From Hydractinia symbiolongicarpus (taxonomy: Eukaryota; Cnidaria; Hydrozoa; Anthoathecata; Hydractiniidae): DNA of 64,000 nt. Below, one piece after another: positions 54,962 through 64,000 of this stretch. The notes under the pieces are model-generated. The model made no database searches. It saw nothing but the letters and a program-made list of their open reading frames with translations, and had not been told where the DNA came from. How positions within the stretch are numbered: position 1 is the first letter of the stretch; every line of letters starts with the position of its first letter. The stretch spans positions 17,114,001 to 17,178,000 of the forward strand of contig NC_079883.1 of NCBI RefSeq assembly GCF_029227915.1, written 5' to 3'. A program made the translations under genes and the position numbers.

Positions 54962-56314
54962 CTATTTTTTAAGCCATATGTAGGCAATGATGAAGCCTAC
55001 CCCCGTTGTGATCAACACTTTTTTTGTATCCTAATGTTGGTTTTGACCTTCCTTGAGGGGGGGAGGGGGGAGGCATGGCATGCCGAGCATGCTCCTTCTG
55101 TATATGTTGTTCCACCTCCCTGCGTGTTGTTGGCTTGATAGCCTGCCTAGGAGGTGTAGTATGTATAGGTATTTTAATAGTATTCATAGGGGTGCCGCAG
55201 CCGCACCTTTAGGCTTCATAATAGGCTTGTTATTCATGTCAACTTGGACCCCTACGCTTACGTTGGCAGGTGCTATGAGAATGTTGTTGTTATACCCCGC
55301 AATTTTACCTATACGCAAGCTCATATCAGAAGGCAACATGTAGACGCTGGGCATAACAGCAAAATTAACTAGAGTTCGGGCATATTGCAGTACTTTTTGA
55401 AATTGTGTGATGTCATGCCCTACATTCTCCTGACGTTGTGCCATGGATTCAAATTTTTGTAACAAAATCTGCCTTGCTGTGTAGTTATCCGCACCAGACC
55501 CGAGTAAGGATGCCTTAGCCCCTGCCTGCGACCCAAGCAACAAAACCACGTAAACGCGAATACTTTCACTCAATTTGGTCAGACCTTCCAACGTCAGACC
55601 CTGACTTGTCGGCATGATGAATTTGGCCCAATCACCATCAACCTGGGGCCACCATGAACCGTTGGTAAGTGGTGATATGACAGCCTTAACAGTCTATTGG
55701 GATTCGCACCATACTCGCGGCATACTTGTGCATATCCAGAGGTTGAGTAGGGATTTTTGTACTGGGCAAACCCATCGTCATACGGCATGGGTACCTTCAT
55801 CCTGGTAAGGATGCTGCGCATGTGGTAATAGATGTGAAATTTAAAAATAGAGTTGAAAAGGGGTACGGAACTCGTGGGTAGCAAAATTAACCTGGATATT
55901 CCAATAGTCCAAGGCTTGTCCTGTGCAACCCACTCTGAAAGCGTTATTCAGCAAATTAGTTGGAATTTTGATAGCATACCGGGTAAATTCAGGTAATACC
56001 ACGGGAATATGTGATTTTATAGACGCATGCATGTCCTGATGCTCTAGGCTTGTAATACCAAGGAGCCATTCTCCCCTGTTGGATTTGTACTTTGCCTTGG
56101 GGTTGTGCGAATACATGTTCATCTTTGTTTTAAAACAAAGATAAAGCAACTCTACATCACCGATATTGACAAGCCTACGATATTTGAGGTCTACCTGGGG
56201 CAGGATACTAGGATAGCTTGAAAATCCATCAGTATTCGACCTACGTGGCTGAACATTTACAGCGACAACGAGTTTACCATCCGTAAGGTAGGGCCTGATA
56301 TGAGGCTTACTCAA
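54962..56314 (-). pseudogene. Polinton minor capsid protein (copy C)
   Basis: About 450 residues. The N-terminal part has HIRPYLTDGKLVV, SNRGEWLLGITSLEH and KIPTNLL. The middle has FKFHIYYHMRSILTRMKVPMPYDDGF, the next part FIMPTSQGLTLEGLTKLSESIRVYV, QKFESMAQRQENVG and YMLPSDMSLRIGKI. It ends in a membrane-like helix (TTGVGFIIAYIWLKK). The start ATG appears mutated to TTG. Frameshifts lie near 55860, 55650 and 55190. It is the likely penton/minor capsid partner of the major capsid; I infer this from family and location, not from structure. Confidence 0.8.
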
Positions 56315-56319
56315 TTGAG

Positions 56320-56703
56320 ATCATCAACGGTCTGTACAAAATCGCGGATTTGGCGACTATTGTGAATAGTCAGGCAGAGGACAAAATCAAGCTGTTTGTC
56401 CTGAAAAATGGACTCTGCAGGCTCCGTGTCAGTGACGGGTACACAGTGATGATTCATAGACAACTTCAGGAGCTCTTGGGCCTACCCTACGACACTAGTG
56501 AAAGATACTATACGAAGGGCGACTACGATGCAGTCTACAGGACTGACTTTTACATTCGGCTACGAATGTTGAATGAAGACGACTGCCTGCTAGATGGTAA
56601 AAAGTCGAAAGTTCTCGCTTTACTCCCCACCAAGGAGCTAAACTCTGATCTACCTACCCCTAAAGGGATCCACGGACCGTCTAGAGTTCATGACGAATAT
56701 TAA
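56320..56703 (+). pseudogene. Polinton structural gene N-terminal part (copy C)
   Basis: Open from about 56320. It contains GLYKIADLATIV, KNGLCRLRVSDGYTV, HRQLQELLGLP, GDYDAVYRTDFYIRLR and KSKVLALLPTKE. This resembles the N-terminal domain of a recurrent Polinton protein whose C-terminus is missing here (frame ends at 56703). It starts back to back with the minor capsid gene. Copy A keeps only its distal half. Confidence 0.6.
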
Positions 56704-56772
56704 CAGACGAATATCACCATGATAAAAATGTATCCTTCAACCGGAATTACGATATATCTGCTTATACAATAA

Positions 56773-57421
56773 ATGAATGATGTGATCAAGCTGTACCCAA
56801 ATTTACTGAGTGCACCTGCGCAAGCGCCGACATGCCCGAGGAAAGCCACAAATATAGACTTAACAAGATTGGGGAGATTGAACAGTATCTGCGAGATGAG
56901 ATCAAGGAGCGGGACAGGCTTGCCAAGAAGTTTAAAATGCATGGGACCTGGGTGAGGTATTGTGATCATGGTTTGTTGAGTGTCAGCATTATCACCTCGG
57001 GCTTGGGATCGGAGCGTTGGCCTCGGGCTTCGGAGCCCCCCTCTGTTGTGCTATGGGCGGTATCACAATAGCTGTAGGTATAGGGAAAGCCGGTCTGAGG
57101 AACGCCTCAAAAAGGCTTGGTGTCAAATCCAAGAAACATGAGAGTATCGGGCTACTTGCTGAAAGTAAATTGAACTCTATCATCGACCTAATCTCAAAGG
57201 CTGTAGAAAATGGGGTGATTAGCGTCTACGAGTTCAGCCTGATCATGCAAGAGAAGCAACGGTATATGCTGTTAAAAGAGCAAATACGGAAACGCTTCAA
57301 ACGGCTTGTGGACGCCATCAATGAACGTGAACGTGCTCAGCTAGTTGCAAAAGGTTGGGAGGAGGGCAGAAATGACGTTTTAAAAAAACTTCAATCTGTA
57401 CAGTATGCAAGCGCTACCTAG
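56773..57421 (+). pseudogene. Polinton membrane/coiled-coil protein, KYRLxKIxEIE family (copy C)
   Basis: The ATG is in AATAAATG context. MNDVIKLYPNLLSAPAQ is followed, after a frameshift near 56830, by HKYRLNKIGEIEQYLRDEIKERD. Next come a hydrophobic segment (second frameshift near 57000), GITIAVGIGKAGLRNASKRLG, KKHESIGLLAESKLNSI, EFSLIMQEKQRY and a charged coiled coil ending QYASAT. About 85% identical by eye to copy A over the aligned part. Function unknown. Confidence 0.75.
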
Positions 57422-57452
57422 AGTCTCCACCTGCTTACAAGCCTTAATTTTG

Positions 57453-57488
57453 TACATTTTGGAGGTCCCACAAGACCTACAAAATGTA
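57453..57488 (+). terminator. Terminator-like stem-loop with T run between convergent genes
   Basis: TACATTTTGGAGGTC pairs with GACCTACAAAATGTA (14 of 15) around a 6-nt loop and is followed by a run of T. It sits between the stop of the plus-strand gene at 57421 and the stop of the minus-strand gene at 57515. Copy A keeps only the right arm. Confidence 0.6.
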
Positions 57489-57514
57489 TGTTTTTTTTTT
57501 GTTTTTTGTTTTTT

Positions 57515-57949
57515 TTAATCTTCACTTAGTAGCCATTCAACTTTAAAGTCCTTATACAGACATTCCACAACATGTACCTGGGGGTAGTGGTTTTTGCCCT
57601 GCACATACACAGATGATAGTGTCAGGATGGCACTGACTTGACATGGCTCATCATAGGGTACTGGCATACCGTGGAATTTAGTTGTGATTGCATCCTTGTA
57701 GTATTTGAGTTTAGCATTGATGTAACGGTCCTTTTTCACAGGTTCCGTCGACAAGTTCTGAGAGATCAACTCTTCGATTTTGTTCCGAATTTGACGATAC
57801 TTAGCAACCCAGTTGGGGTACTCTTCGAAATCAAGACTCATCGCTGGTACAGCATTGGCGTTGTACCGGCTGACCCCATGCGGGGACCAGAAAATTTTAG
57901 GGTTGACAATTTCTTCTTTAAATTTCAGCATCTTGTTTATTGAAATTCA
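57515..57949 (-). CDS. Conserved Polinton right-end protein, shortened form (copy C)
   Basis: 139 residues from the ATG used here to LSED, open throughout. It contains PKIFWSPHGVSRYNANAVPAMSL, INAKLKYYKDAITTKFHGMPVPYD, LSSVYVQGKNHYPQVHVVE. Copy A has about 65 extra codons after the first ten residues, so this form carries an in-frame deletion. No known domain recognised. Confidence 0.7.
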
Positions 57950-58122
57950 AACGACTTCAGAGGATTGCTTCTCGTTTTACATACACAGCTACCCCCGTTA
58001 TACGTGATATATTCCTGGTAACAGTACCAACACAACATTTTACTCTTTAACACAAACCTACGTCCACAGGTACATCTAACATACGCATGCAACATACGTT
58101 CGCATTCCTTACATTGTTCCAT
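57937..58122 (-). CDS. Small four-cluster zinc-binding protein (copy C)
   Basis: 61 residues, intact; start in AATAAATG context. Clusters CKEC, CTCG, CWYC and CVC are as in copy A (18680-18865), with the intervening residues partly changed, which suggests past selection on the cysteines. The stop overlaps the upstream end of the next gene region. Function unknown. Confidence 0.75.
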   Translation of the reverse strand: MEQCKECERMLHAYVRCTCGRRFVLKSKMLCWYCYQEYITYNGGSCVCKTRSNPLKSFEFQ

Positions 58123-58305
58123 TTATTTACAATTATAAACATCGTCCTCCAGGTCTTGAATCCTCCGCTCATTCTCCTTTTCTTTTGATGATTCTTGCAC
58201 TAAGGCCAACGCCATTAGTGGTAGAGAGAGACCAATGCCAGCTATAAAAATTAAAGCTACTACGTTTTCTATGGGCTCAAATTTTGATTGACGATTAATG
58301 CACAT
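58123..58305 (-). CDS. Small membrane protein with coiled-coil tail (copy C)
   Basis: 60 residues, intact; start in AATAAATG context and stop abutting the next gene. One membrane helix (VVALIFIAGIGLSLPLMALAL) is followed by an acidic/basic coiled coil (KEKENERRIQDLEDD). Missing from copy A, where the spacer at this place is only 33 bp. Confidence 0.6.
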   Translation of the reverse strand: MCINRQSKFEPIENVVALIFIAGIGLSLPLMALALVQESSKEKENERRIQDLEDDVYNCK

Positions 58306-58313
58306 TTATTTTT

Positions 58314-58675
58314 TTATCTTACAACCTTGGTTTCTTCACCTACATATAGGCACATGTTGTCACGCATGTCCTGCGTTTTGAACTTGCTTGGCACAAGCCT
58401 TAGCATACAGGAATGATATTCAACGGCTTTGCTGCACATGTCTTGTGTCTTGAATTGTTTCGGAATGAACCAGAACATCTCATGGCTTTTATTGAAGGCT
58501 TTGCTGCACATTTCCTGTGTCTTGAGCCGGTGTGGTACAAACTCGAGAACGCGGGGATCCTCCTCAACAGCCTTGTTACACATGTCCTGCGTCTTGAACT
58601 GGTCGGGTACATCCATAAGCATAAGGGAGTATTTTTCAACAGCCTTGTTGCACGTGTCTTGCGTTCTTGTGTTCT
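58314..58675 (-). pseudogene. Tandem-repeat protein, FKTQDMC repeats (copy C), truncated
   Basis: About four repeats of 32-33 residues with cores FKTQDMCNKAVEE, LKTQEMCSKAF, FKTQDMCSKAVE. The 5' part of the gene and the element's right end are cut off near 58675, where unrelated AT-rich DNA begins. Homologous to 18899-19559 of copy A; its C-terminal end differs (VGEETKVVR). Confidence 0.65.
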
Positions 58676-60180
58676 AAATTTAAAAAAAATTGCAAATAGC
58701 TATAGCAGTATATAGCAAGCTTTATTTTATCGAAGCATTATATATTTTTAGGCCACGAGGATAGTATTTGACACGAAAGTGAAGAACTTTTTTTTCTAAG
58801 AATATACTCAAAACAATGGGTCAGAATATCCTAAGAACATGTCTAAACTTGATTGTTTGTTCTAATATAAAAATTTGTATGATGCACAAATTTAATTAGA
58901 AGTTTACTTTTTTATTGCGTATATTTCTCACAAACTCAACTTTTTCTGTTCAATGCAATGGGCTGTTACATGTAGCAGAATTTGGCATTAGCTATAACAA
59001 CTTATAGCAAGCTTTATTGATTTCCGCCAGCGAAGGCAGAATCTCTAAAATCCTGAGGAGATAGATAGAGAGATAAGAGATAGAGAGACAGAGGGATAGA
59101 TAGAGACATCGCAGCTAGGCTGGACGCCCGAAACTTATCCAAGCTAAAGCTTAAATCCTCGTTTTGACAGATTTTTTCTTAGAACGAGGCTAAAATTTTA
59201 AGCCAATAAGAATCATAACAGTGCAACAAATTGTTTTATTATCCAATGAACAATACTTTATTTTAAAGTTTATATGCTATCGAAAGTTAAAGCTCGTGCA
59301 GTGTAGCATAATGAAGATTGTCTTATAATGCGCCATCTTTGATGTTTTTAACGTTTCCCTTTAATAATTACGTCATTTCCTTCTGTACAATTTTGCAAGC
59401 ACGTAGACTAAAGGACCTGACACACTTGTATAATATCCCTGAAATATACCTGATAATATCAACATAATTTCTTAAAATATGTTCAAAATATGTTTAAAAT
59501 ATGGTTATAATTTCTTATAATATAGCTATCATATGTATAATTTCAACACCTGGCATGTGCGTCATAACCTCATAATTTGCTGCATGGTTATAATATATGA
59601 ATAAAGTCAAACCAGTTTGATTTTAATAATATTGGTGGTGATCTGGTTTCGAATGTCTTTTGTTTGTGTGACAAAAGATCTATTATCTGCTAGCGTTGTT
59701 GTGGCAACGATGTTATGAAATTAAATGAAATAAGAAACTATATTATAACAAACAAGTATAATTTTTATTTTACTTGAAAGTGGGTGTATGACACCCGAAA
59801 CGTCGTAAAATGTTGTTTTAATTTGTACACATACACACGATGTCCAAGTTTTAACATAAAATATTGTCAATCGAATTTTGAGTCTAGTGTAAAAACAACA
59901 AGAACTGAAGCGGTTTGAACACTCACATAACACTATGATGATAAATAATAAAAATGTATTTATTAAAATATAAAATATACAATGATAAAATTTGGTATAA
60001 AATATTAAGGCACAAACTTAGAGAAAGAGATAATAATAAATTAAATCATATTAAAAGTTGTGACTATTTTTCGATAACTGAGATATGGCTGGAGAGCACA
60101 CAACTCGAGTCAATTTCGAACATTATAACATTGTCAACATAAAGTTAATCAAAACAATCATTTCAAGACAATGAACACCC
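58676..60180. other. Non-coding flank
   Basis: A word TATAGCAAGCTTTATT occurs at about 58713-58728 and 59004-59019, within two related blocks of about 45 bp. An AGATAGAGAG-type simple repeat lies at 59060-59110. No gene was supported. Confidence 0.5.
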
Positions 60181-60411
60181 TCATTCAGGGGCGGATCTAG
60201 GGTTAGGCAGCCTAGGCAATTGCCTAAGCCTAGTTTTGTGAACTAGAAAAAAAATTCTCTATAGATAGAATAATCTATAAAAAAAACTAAATTATTTTTA
60301 TCAATTTATTTTTGGCATCCGCCGATTTCGACTATGACGATGCGCGGCGTGCGTGTTTTATTTTACTCAAATAAGCAAACCCGGGGCGATCTTAGGCAAA
60401 ATGTCTATTGG

Positions 60412-60590
60412 CCTAAAACGTCCGCGGGTTTTAAAGTTCCGAATGAATGAAAATCACAGATGGAAGAAAAAACGCCTAAAACGTCCACGGGTTTTCAAGT
60501 TCCAATGAATGAAATTCTGGAATGTGAAGAAAAAACGCCTAAAACGTCCGTGGGTTTTAAAGTTTAAACGCCTAAAACGACCACGGGTAC
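60412..60590. repeat. 63-bp tandem repeat inside the hAT-like element
   Basis: CCTAAAACGTCC(R)YGGGTTTT starts at 60412, 60475 and 60538 with a 63-bp period, and a partial unit starts at 60571. Confidence 0.85.
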
Positions 60591-61853
60591 GGTTACATGG
60601 AGTGGATGTTTCTTTTTCAACATGGTTTACCTGGATCAGGTCCAATTGCAGGGAGCACTTCAAATGTCTAGAATATTAAAGCAATTGTATGCCACCTAAG
60701 TTAAATAAAGAAGTTTTGAATTTGGAAACCTTTTCAGATATTGAAAGGATTGGAAATGCTGGAGAGAAGTATTTTGGCCACGTGTGCCGTGTTGTTGTCT
60801 CAAACCAAACCTTTATCTTCCTCTGCAAGAGACAATAAATTCAGTAATACTTGAAATATTTTAGTTTTAGCTGCTCCTGAATTTTAGGCACTTTTGTGTC
60901 AAGAACTATTCTTAAAAGTGGTAAACCACCAGATGTTCTTACAAAACGTGTAATTTAAATCTTTTTCTTATCAAAACAAAAGGTTTTAACTTGGCCTTGA
61001 TCAAATGCATTGTTTAAAAACATAAAAGCCCAATGCCAAACGAGATAGCTAACGGAGGCAATTTATGTAAACACTGTCTTGGCGGTCGAAAGATGTTTTG
61101 ATGTGTATGTTAAATTCGGTATAGAGTATTACTAGCTACCTGTATGTGGATTAGTTGGAATTTTGTTAGTTTTTTTTCTTTAACGTCTTAAGGGTCACTA
61201 GCTTCGTGTAGGCTTCGTGTAGGCTTCGTGTAGCCGTTTATGCAACTGTGTATCTTTGTTTCTGTTTGGGAGAGAATACATTCTTGTAAGATAACTAAGG
61301 GACAGCTCTTTCATGAACGCAAAAGTCCAAGCTAAATGTTAATAGATCTGCAGATCCCCTTTCCCTCCCCTAAACATCAAATCAGAAAAGGTAATCTTTG
61401 AATGTTGTCAGTCCTTGAAACCATAAGCACTCATCCATGTGTCCCTGCTAAGCAGGTAGACACTAAAAGTTATTAATTCTTTCTGTTCTCTAAGAAATCG
61501 ATGTATACAGTATGAGATATAATTAAACGTCAAAGGATTCTACCTCGTCCCACCGCCAAATTTATACGCTTAGCATATACTTTTTTATTGTGATTGTCCC
61601 TAAGAACTTTGACTTTGTGGGAACTTTTAAACAGTACATTTTATATGCAACATCCCACTGCTCATTTTAAAACTTTTAAGAACACGAGAAGATCTCTTTG
61701 ACTTTCCCATGTTACTTTTAATTGTAATAATATTGCTAAAAACAAAAGAATGAAGCAATACCTAACCTAAGAATAGTCCAAGTTTGTTTTATAATATTTC
61801 TTATTCTCATCTTGCTGAGCAATACATTGATATAATTTTGTTTTAAGATAAGA

Positions 61854-62250
61854 TATTTTGATGTCACCCTGGTACCTAAGATAAATATTCTTCTGACAAT
61901 GAAAATCACCATCAATTAAAAGAACACAGATTTGTTAATCCTTATAATATTGGAAAACTGTAAACAATGGATATATATCTGGTATAATCCACAAAGTTGT
62001 GTTTCATAAGAGGAACTAAGAAGGTGAAAAAAATCAATCAAAATAACTTGTATTTTGATGTCACCCTGGTACCTATGATGAATATTCAAGTAAATAACAC
62101 AGAAGATTTGTTCTGAATCCTTATAATATTGGAAAACTGTAAACAATGGATATATATCTGGTATAATCCACAAAGTTGGTGAAAAAAATCAATCAAAATA
62201 ACTTGTGAATATTCAAGTAAATCATAGAAATGATTTTCACGTAAAACATA
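61854..62250. repeat. 197-bp tandem duplication inside the hAT-like element
   Basis: TATTTTGATGTCACCCTGGT recurs 197 bp apart (near 61854 and 62051). Most of the unit, including TATAATATTGGAAAACTGTA, is duplicated with small gaps. Confidence 0.8.
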
Positions 62251-63316
62251 TACAGATCGAAACAAGAATTGCATGTTAAAAAACGTTCTGTTACAGACTG
62301 TAAACTAACAAAATGTCATGTCAACTTATGGATATGAGTAGGATTTGTATATATGTTGCTTTTTATATGAGAATCTTCATAATTGGCTTATAGTTACTAA
62401 AACTTTCTTAAAGATTTTACAGTATTAAAATATTTTTTAAACATAGTTGACAGGGACATGTAAGGGTAAATAATATGAGACATCTTAAATGTTTTGATGT
62501 TATTTTTCTAATTTCTAACTCTTTTCTGGCTTAATAAACTGCCTTTCTCTTGTGGGAATTTCATAGCATTAAAATTAATGCTTAATAGAAATTGGTGCAA
62601 AACTACACCAGTAACCCTAATGCTAAACTGTATTAACTTCATGAAGAGGTGATTACTATATACTTTTTGTACACGTTTATTATATGTTGCGATCTTACAC
62701 TGTAAGTCTAACTGGAAATCTTTCATTCTTTTATATGCTGGTTTTCTTTGTGCATTTGCAGGTTGTTACCACAGACTATAATTTTCCAAACAATATTTCT
62801 ACGTTGCACTACTGTTGACTATCTATTCCTAAAATTGTCTTGTAATGTAATTTTTTGTTGTATTGTTAGTTATTAGACTTATTGCATGTTTTGAAATGAA
62901 GCAAATCCCCAACTTATTACTTGTACTCGTATTATGTGCGCAAAACGAAAAAAGATGCTAAGATACTTAATACCAATATGTGATTCAAAGAAATTATGGA
63001 AACGCTAACCCTGTTTCAAATCGAATTTGCTAACCAGACGCATTTTCCATCCGCATGTTTTAACAAGGATAAAGTGGTAAAACTACGGGGGTTACTGTTA
63101 TTTGTTTGGCTATATAAAGAAACTTTCGTTTCTAATCTAGAAGGATTCTTAATAACTAAAAACCTTACTTTTGGGAAAATTTTAGTTCCTTTTACAGCAA
63201 AAACACAAAACGGCCGATTTACCTCGTACAACACCACAACCCTTGACATTACTTTGCCAAAAAATCTATGAAATTTTGCCTAACCAGAAAAAAATCCTAG
63301 ATCCGCCCCTGTCATT

Positions 63317-64000
63317 TGATGCGAGATTTCTCAAAATTCGAATAGATATCTACTGATTTCGTTATTTTGGGTATAGTATATAAAGCTAAACGATAATAAG
63401 AAAACAAAAAATCGCTGCTACGCAAAAAAACAATACATAACCAAAACTTTTGGTCAATATAGCGCGCTATTTGTGGTGGCTTTCATTTTGATACTATTCG
63501 CGCCCCTTTCAACTTTTCGTTACCACCAAGACAGACCGCAGCCCATACCAAATCACACATTTCTACGAATGTGTGAAATTATAAGTATATTGTAGAAAAA
63601 TTATATCTGTATTATAGAATATATTTAATGATATACACTCAATCATAGTGCCGTGTTTTTCCTGCGCGCGCAGAAATGAAGGTATCTTTTCCGCTTAGTT
63701 TGTTTTCACTTTTACCTCCATTTCTGCGCGCGCATCGGGCATTACGTAATCACTTAGATGCGTGCGCAAGTAAATATCGGGACTGCGATTCGATGTATTA
63801 TGCAAGTGTATCCTGGCCTTAAAGCTATATTCAGCAGAACTAATTAATTATTCATGAATTTCAATTTAAAGAGAAATTGTTGAGGCTGAATATTTTTGGT
63901 GAAAGATAATGTATTATAGCTATAAAATCGTGTTAAAAGAAAAAATATGAATACGTAGTCTGAAAATAACCTTTCGTAACTGATTATGTAAAAAAAATTG
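63317..64000. other. Non-coding flank with a GC-rich hairpin
   Basis: The only structure is an inverted repeat TGCGCGCGCAGAAATGAAGG (63663-63682) matched with one difference at 63715-63734, spacer about 30 bp. No gene seen. Confidence 0.55.

Larger units (their letters stand above)
50700..58675 (-). mobile_element. Polinton/Maverick copy C, right part of an element
   Basis: Order from left: integrase, helical protein, major capsid (minus), MADNP-type membrane protein (plus), minor capsid (minus), two plus-strand structural genes, then right-end minus genes (LKF protein, zinc protein, membrane protein, repeat protein). The last gene is cut at about 58675, so the right terminal repeat is missing. 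The first half overlaps in content with copy B but is diverged. Confidence 0.85.
60186..63311. mobile_element. hAT-like DNA transposon with 5-bp target duplication, no transposase
   Basis: The ends are CAGGGGCGGATCTAGG (60186-60201) and its exact reverse complement (63296-63311). The element is flanked by TCATT on both sides (60181-60185, 63312-63316). Short TIRs starting CAGGGGCGG are typical of hAT elements, some groups of which make 5-bp duplications. The 3.1-kb interior has no transposase-like frame; it holds two tandem-repeat blocks and AT-rich sequence. Probably non-autonomous or filled with unrelated DNA. Confidence 0.8.

Overview
The window looks like nuclear DNA of an animal, most likely a cnidarian. 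It is AT-rich, carries a spliced host gene with ordinary GT/AG introns, and is packed with eukaryotic transposable elements. The Polinton/Maverick proteins here resemble ones I associate with cnidarian genomes. The species cannot be fixed from sequence alone.

Host gene (4729-28111, minus strand): eight exons of a mitochondrial proline/hydroxyproline dehydrogenase gene (PRODH2-like) can be placed at 27767-28111, 20225-20421, 20094-20149, 6873-6937, 6585-6689, 6037-6117, 5147-5293 and 4729-5000. Reading phases agree across all of them. The C-terminal exon(s) lie left of the window. The 13-kb third intron carries a decayed Polinton (copy A, about 11.0-19.6 kb), a tRNA-type SINE, a 130-bp palindrome and an ACGTTG-rich minisatellite. 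Intron 1 carries a 0.9-kb inverted-repeat transposon, also present truncated at 940-1710, and a GIY-YIG remnant.

Middle (29.4-34.6 kb): an L2/CR1-like LINE on the minus strand, then a decayed tyrosine-recombinase gene.

Right half (35.6-58.7 kb): two further Polinton pieces. Copy B (35616-46290) runs from the DNA polymerase through small membrane proteins, an HNH protein, the packaging ATPase, coiled-coil proteins, an integrase stub and a deleted major capsid gene into a cut-off minor capsid gene. A Pao-type LTR retroelement without a 5' LTR (46290-50700) follows. Copy C (about 50700-58675) then repeats the integrase-to-minor-capsid segment at clearly diverged sequence and continues to the right-end genes. 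B and C are therefore different elements. Copy A carries the left and right thirds but has lost integrase, major capsid and the coiled-coil region.

Together the three copies outline a virus-like element: protein-primed DNA polymerase, retroviral-type integrase, double-jelly-roll capsid, minor capsid, A32-like packaging ATPase, and about ten small proteins of unknown role. Left-half genes point right. Right-half genes are mostly minus, with some divergent or convergent pairs. Many genes begin with TAAATG, mostly AATAAATG, and spacers often contain stem-loops. Nearly all the larger genes are broken.

Far right (60.2-63.3 kb): a hAT-like element with CAGGGGCGGATCTAGG termini and a 5-bp target duplication. 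The rest is AT-rich DNA with microsatellites and small inverted repeats.
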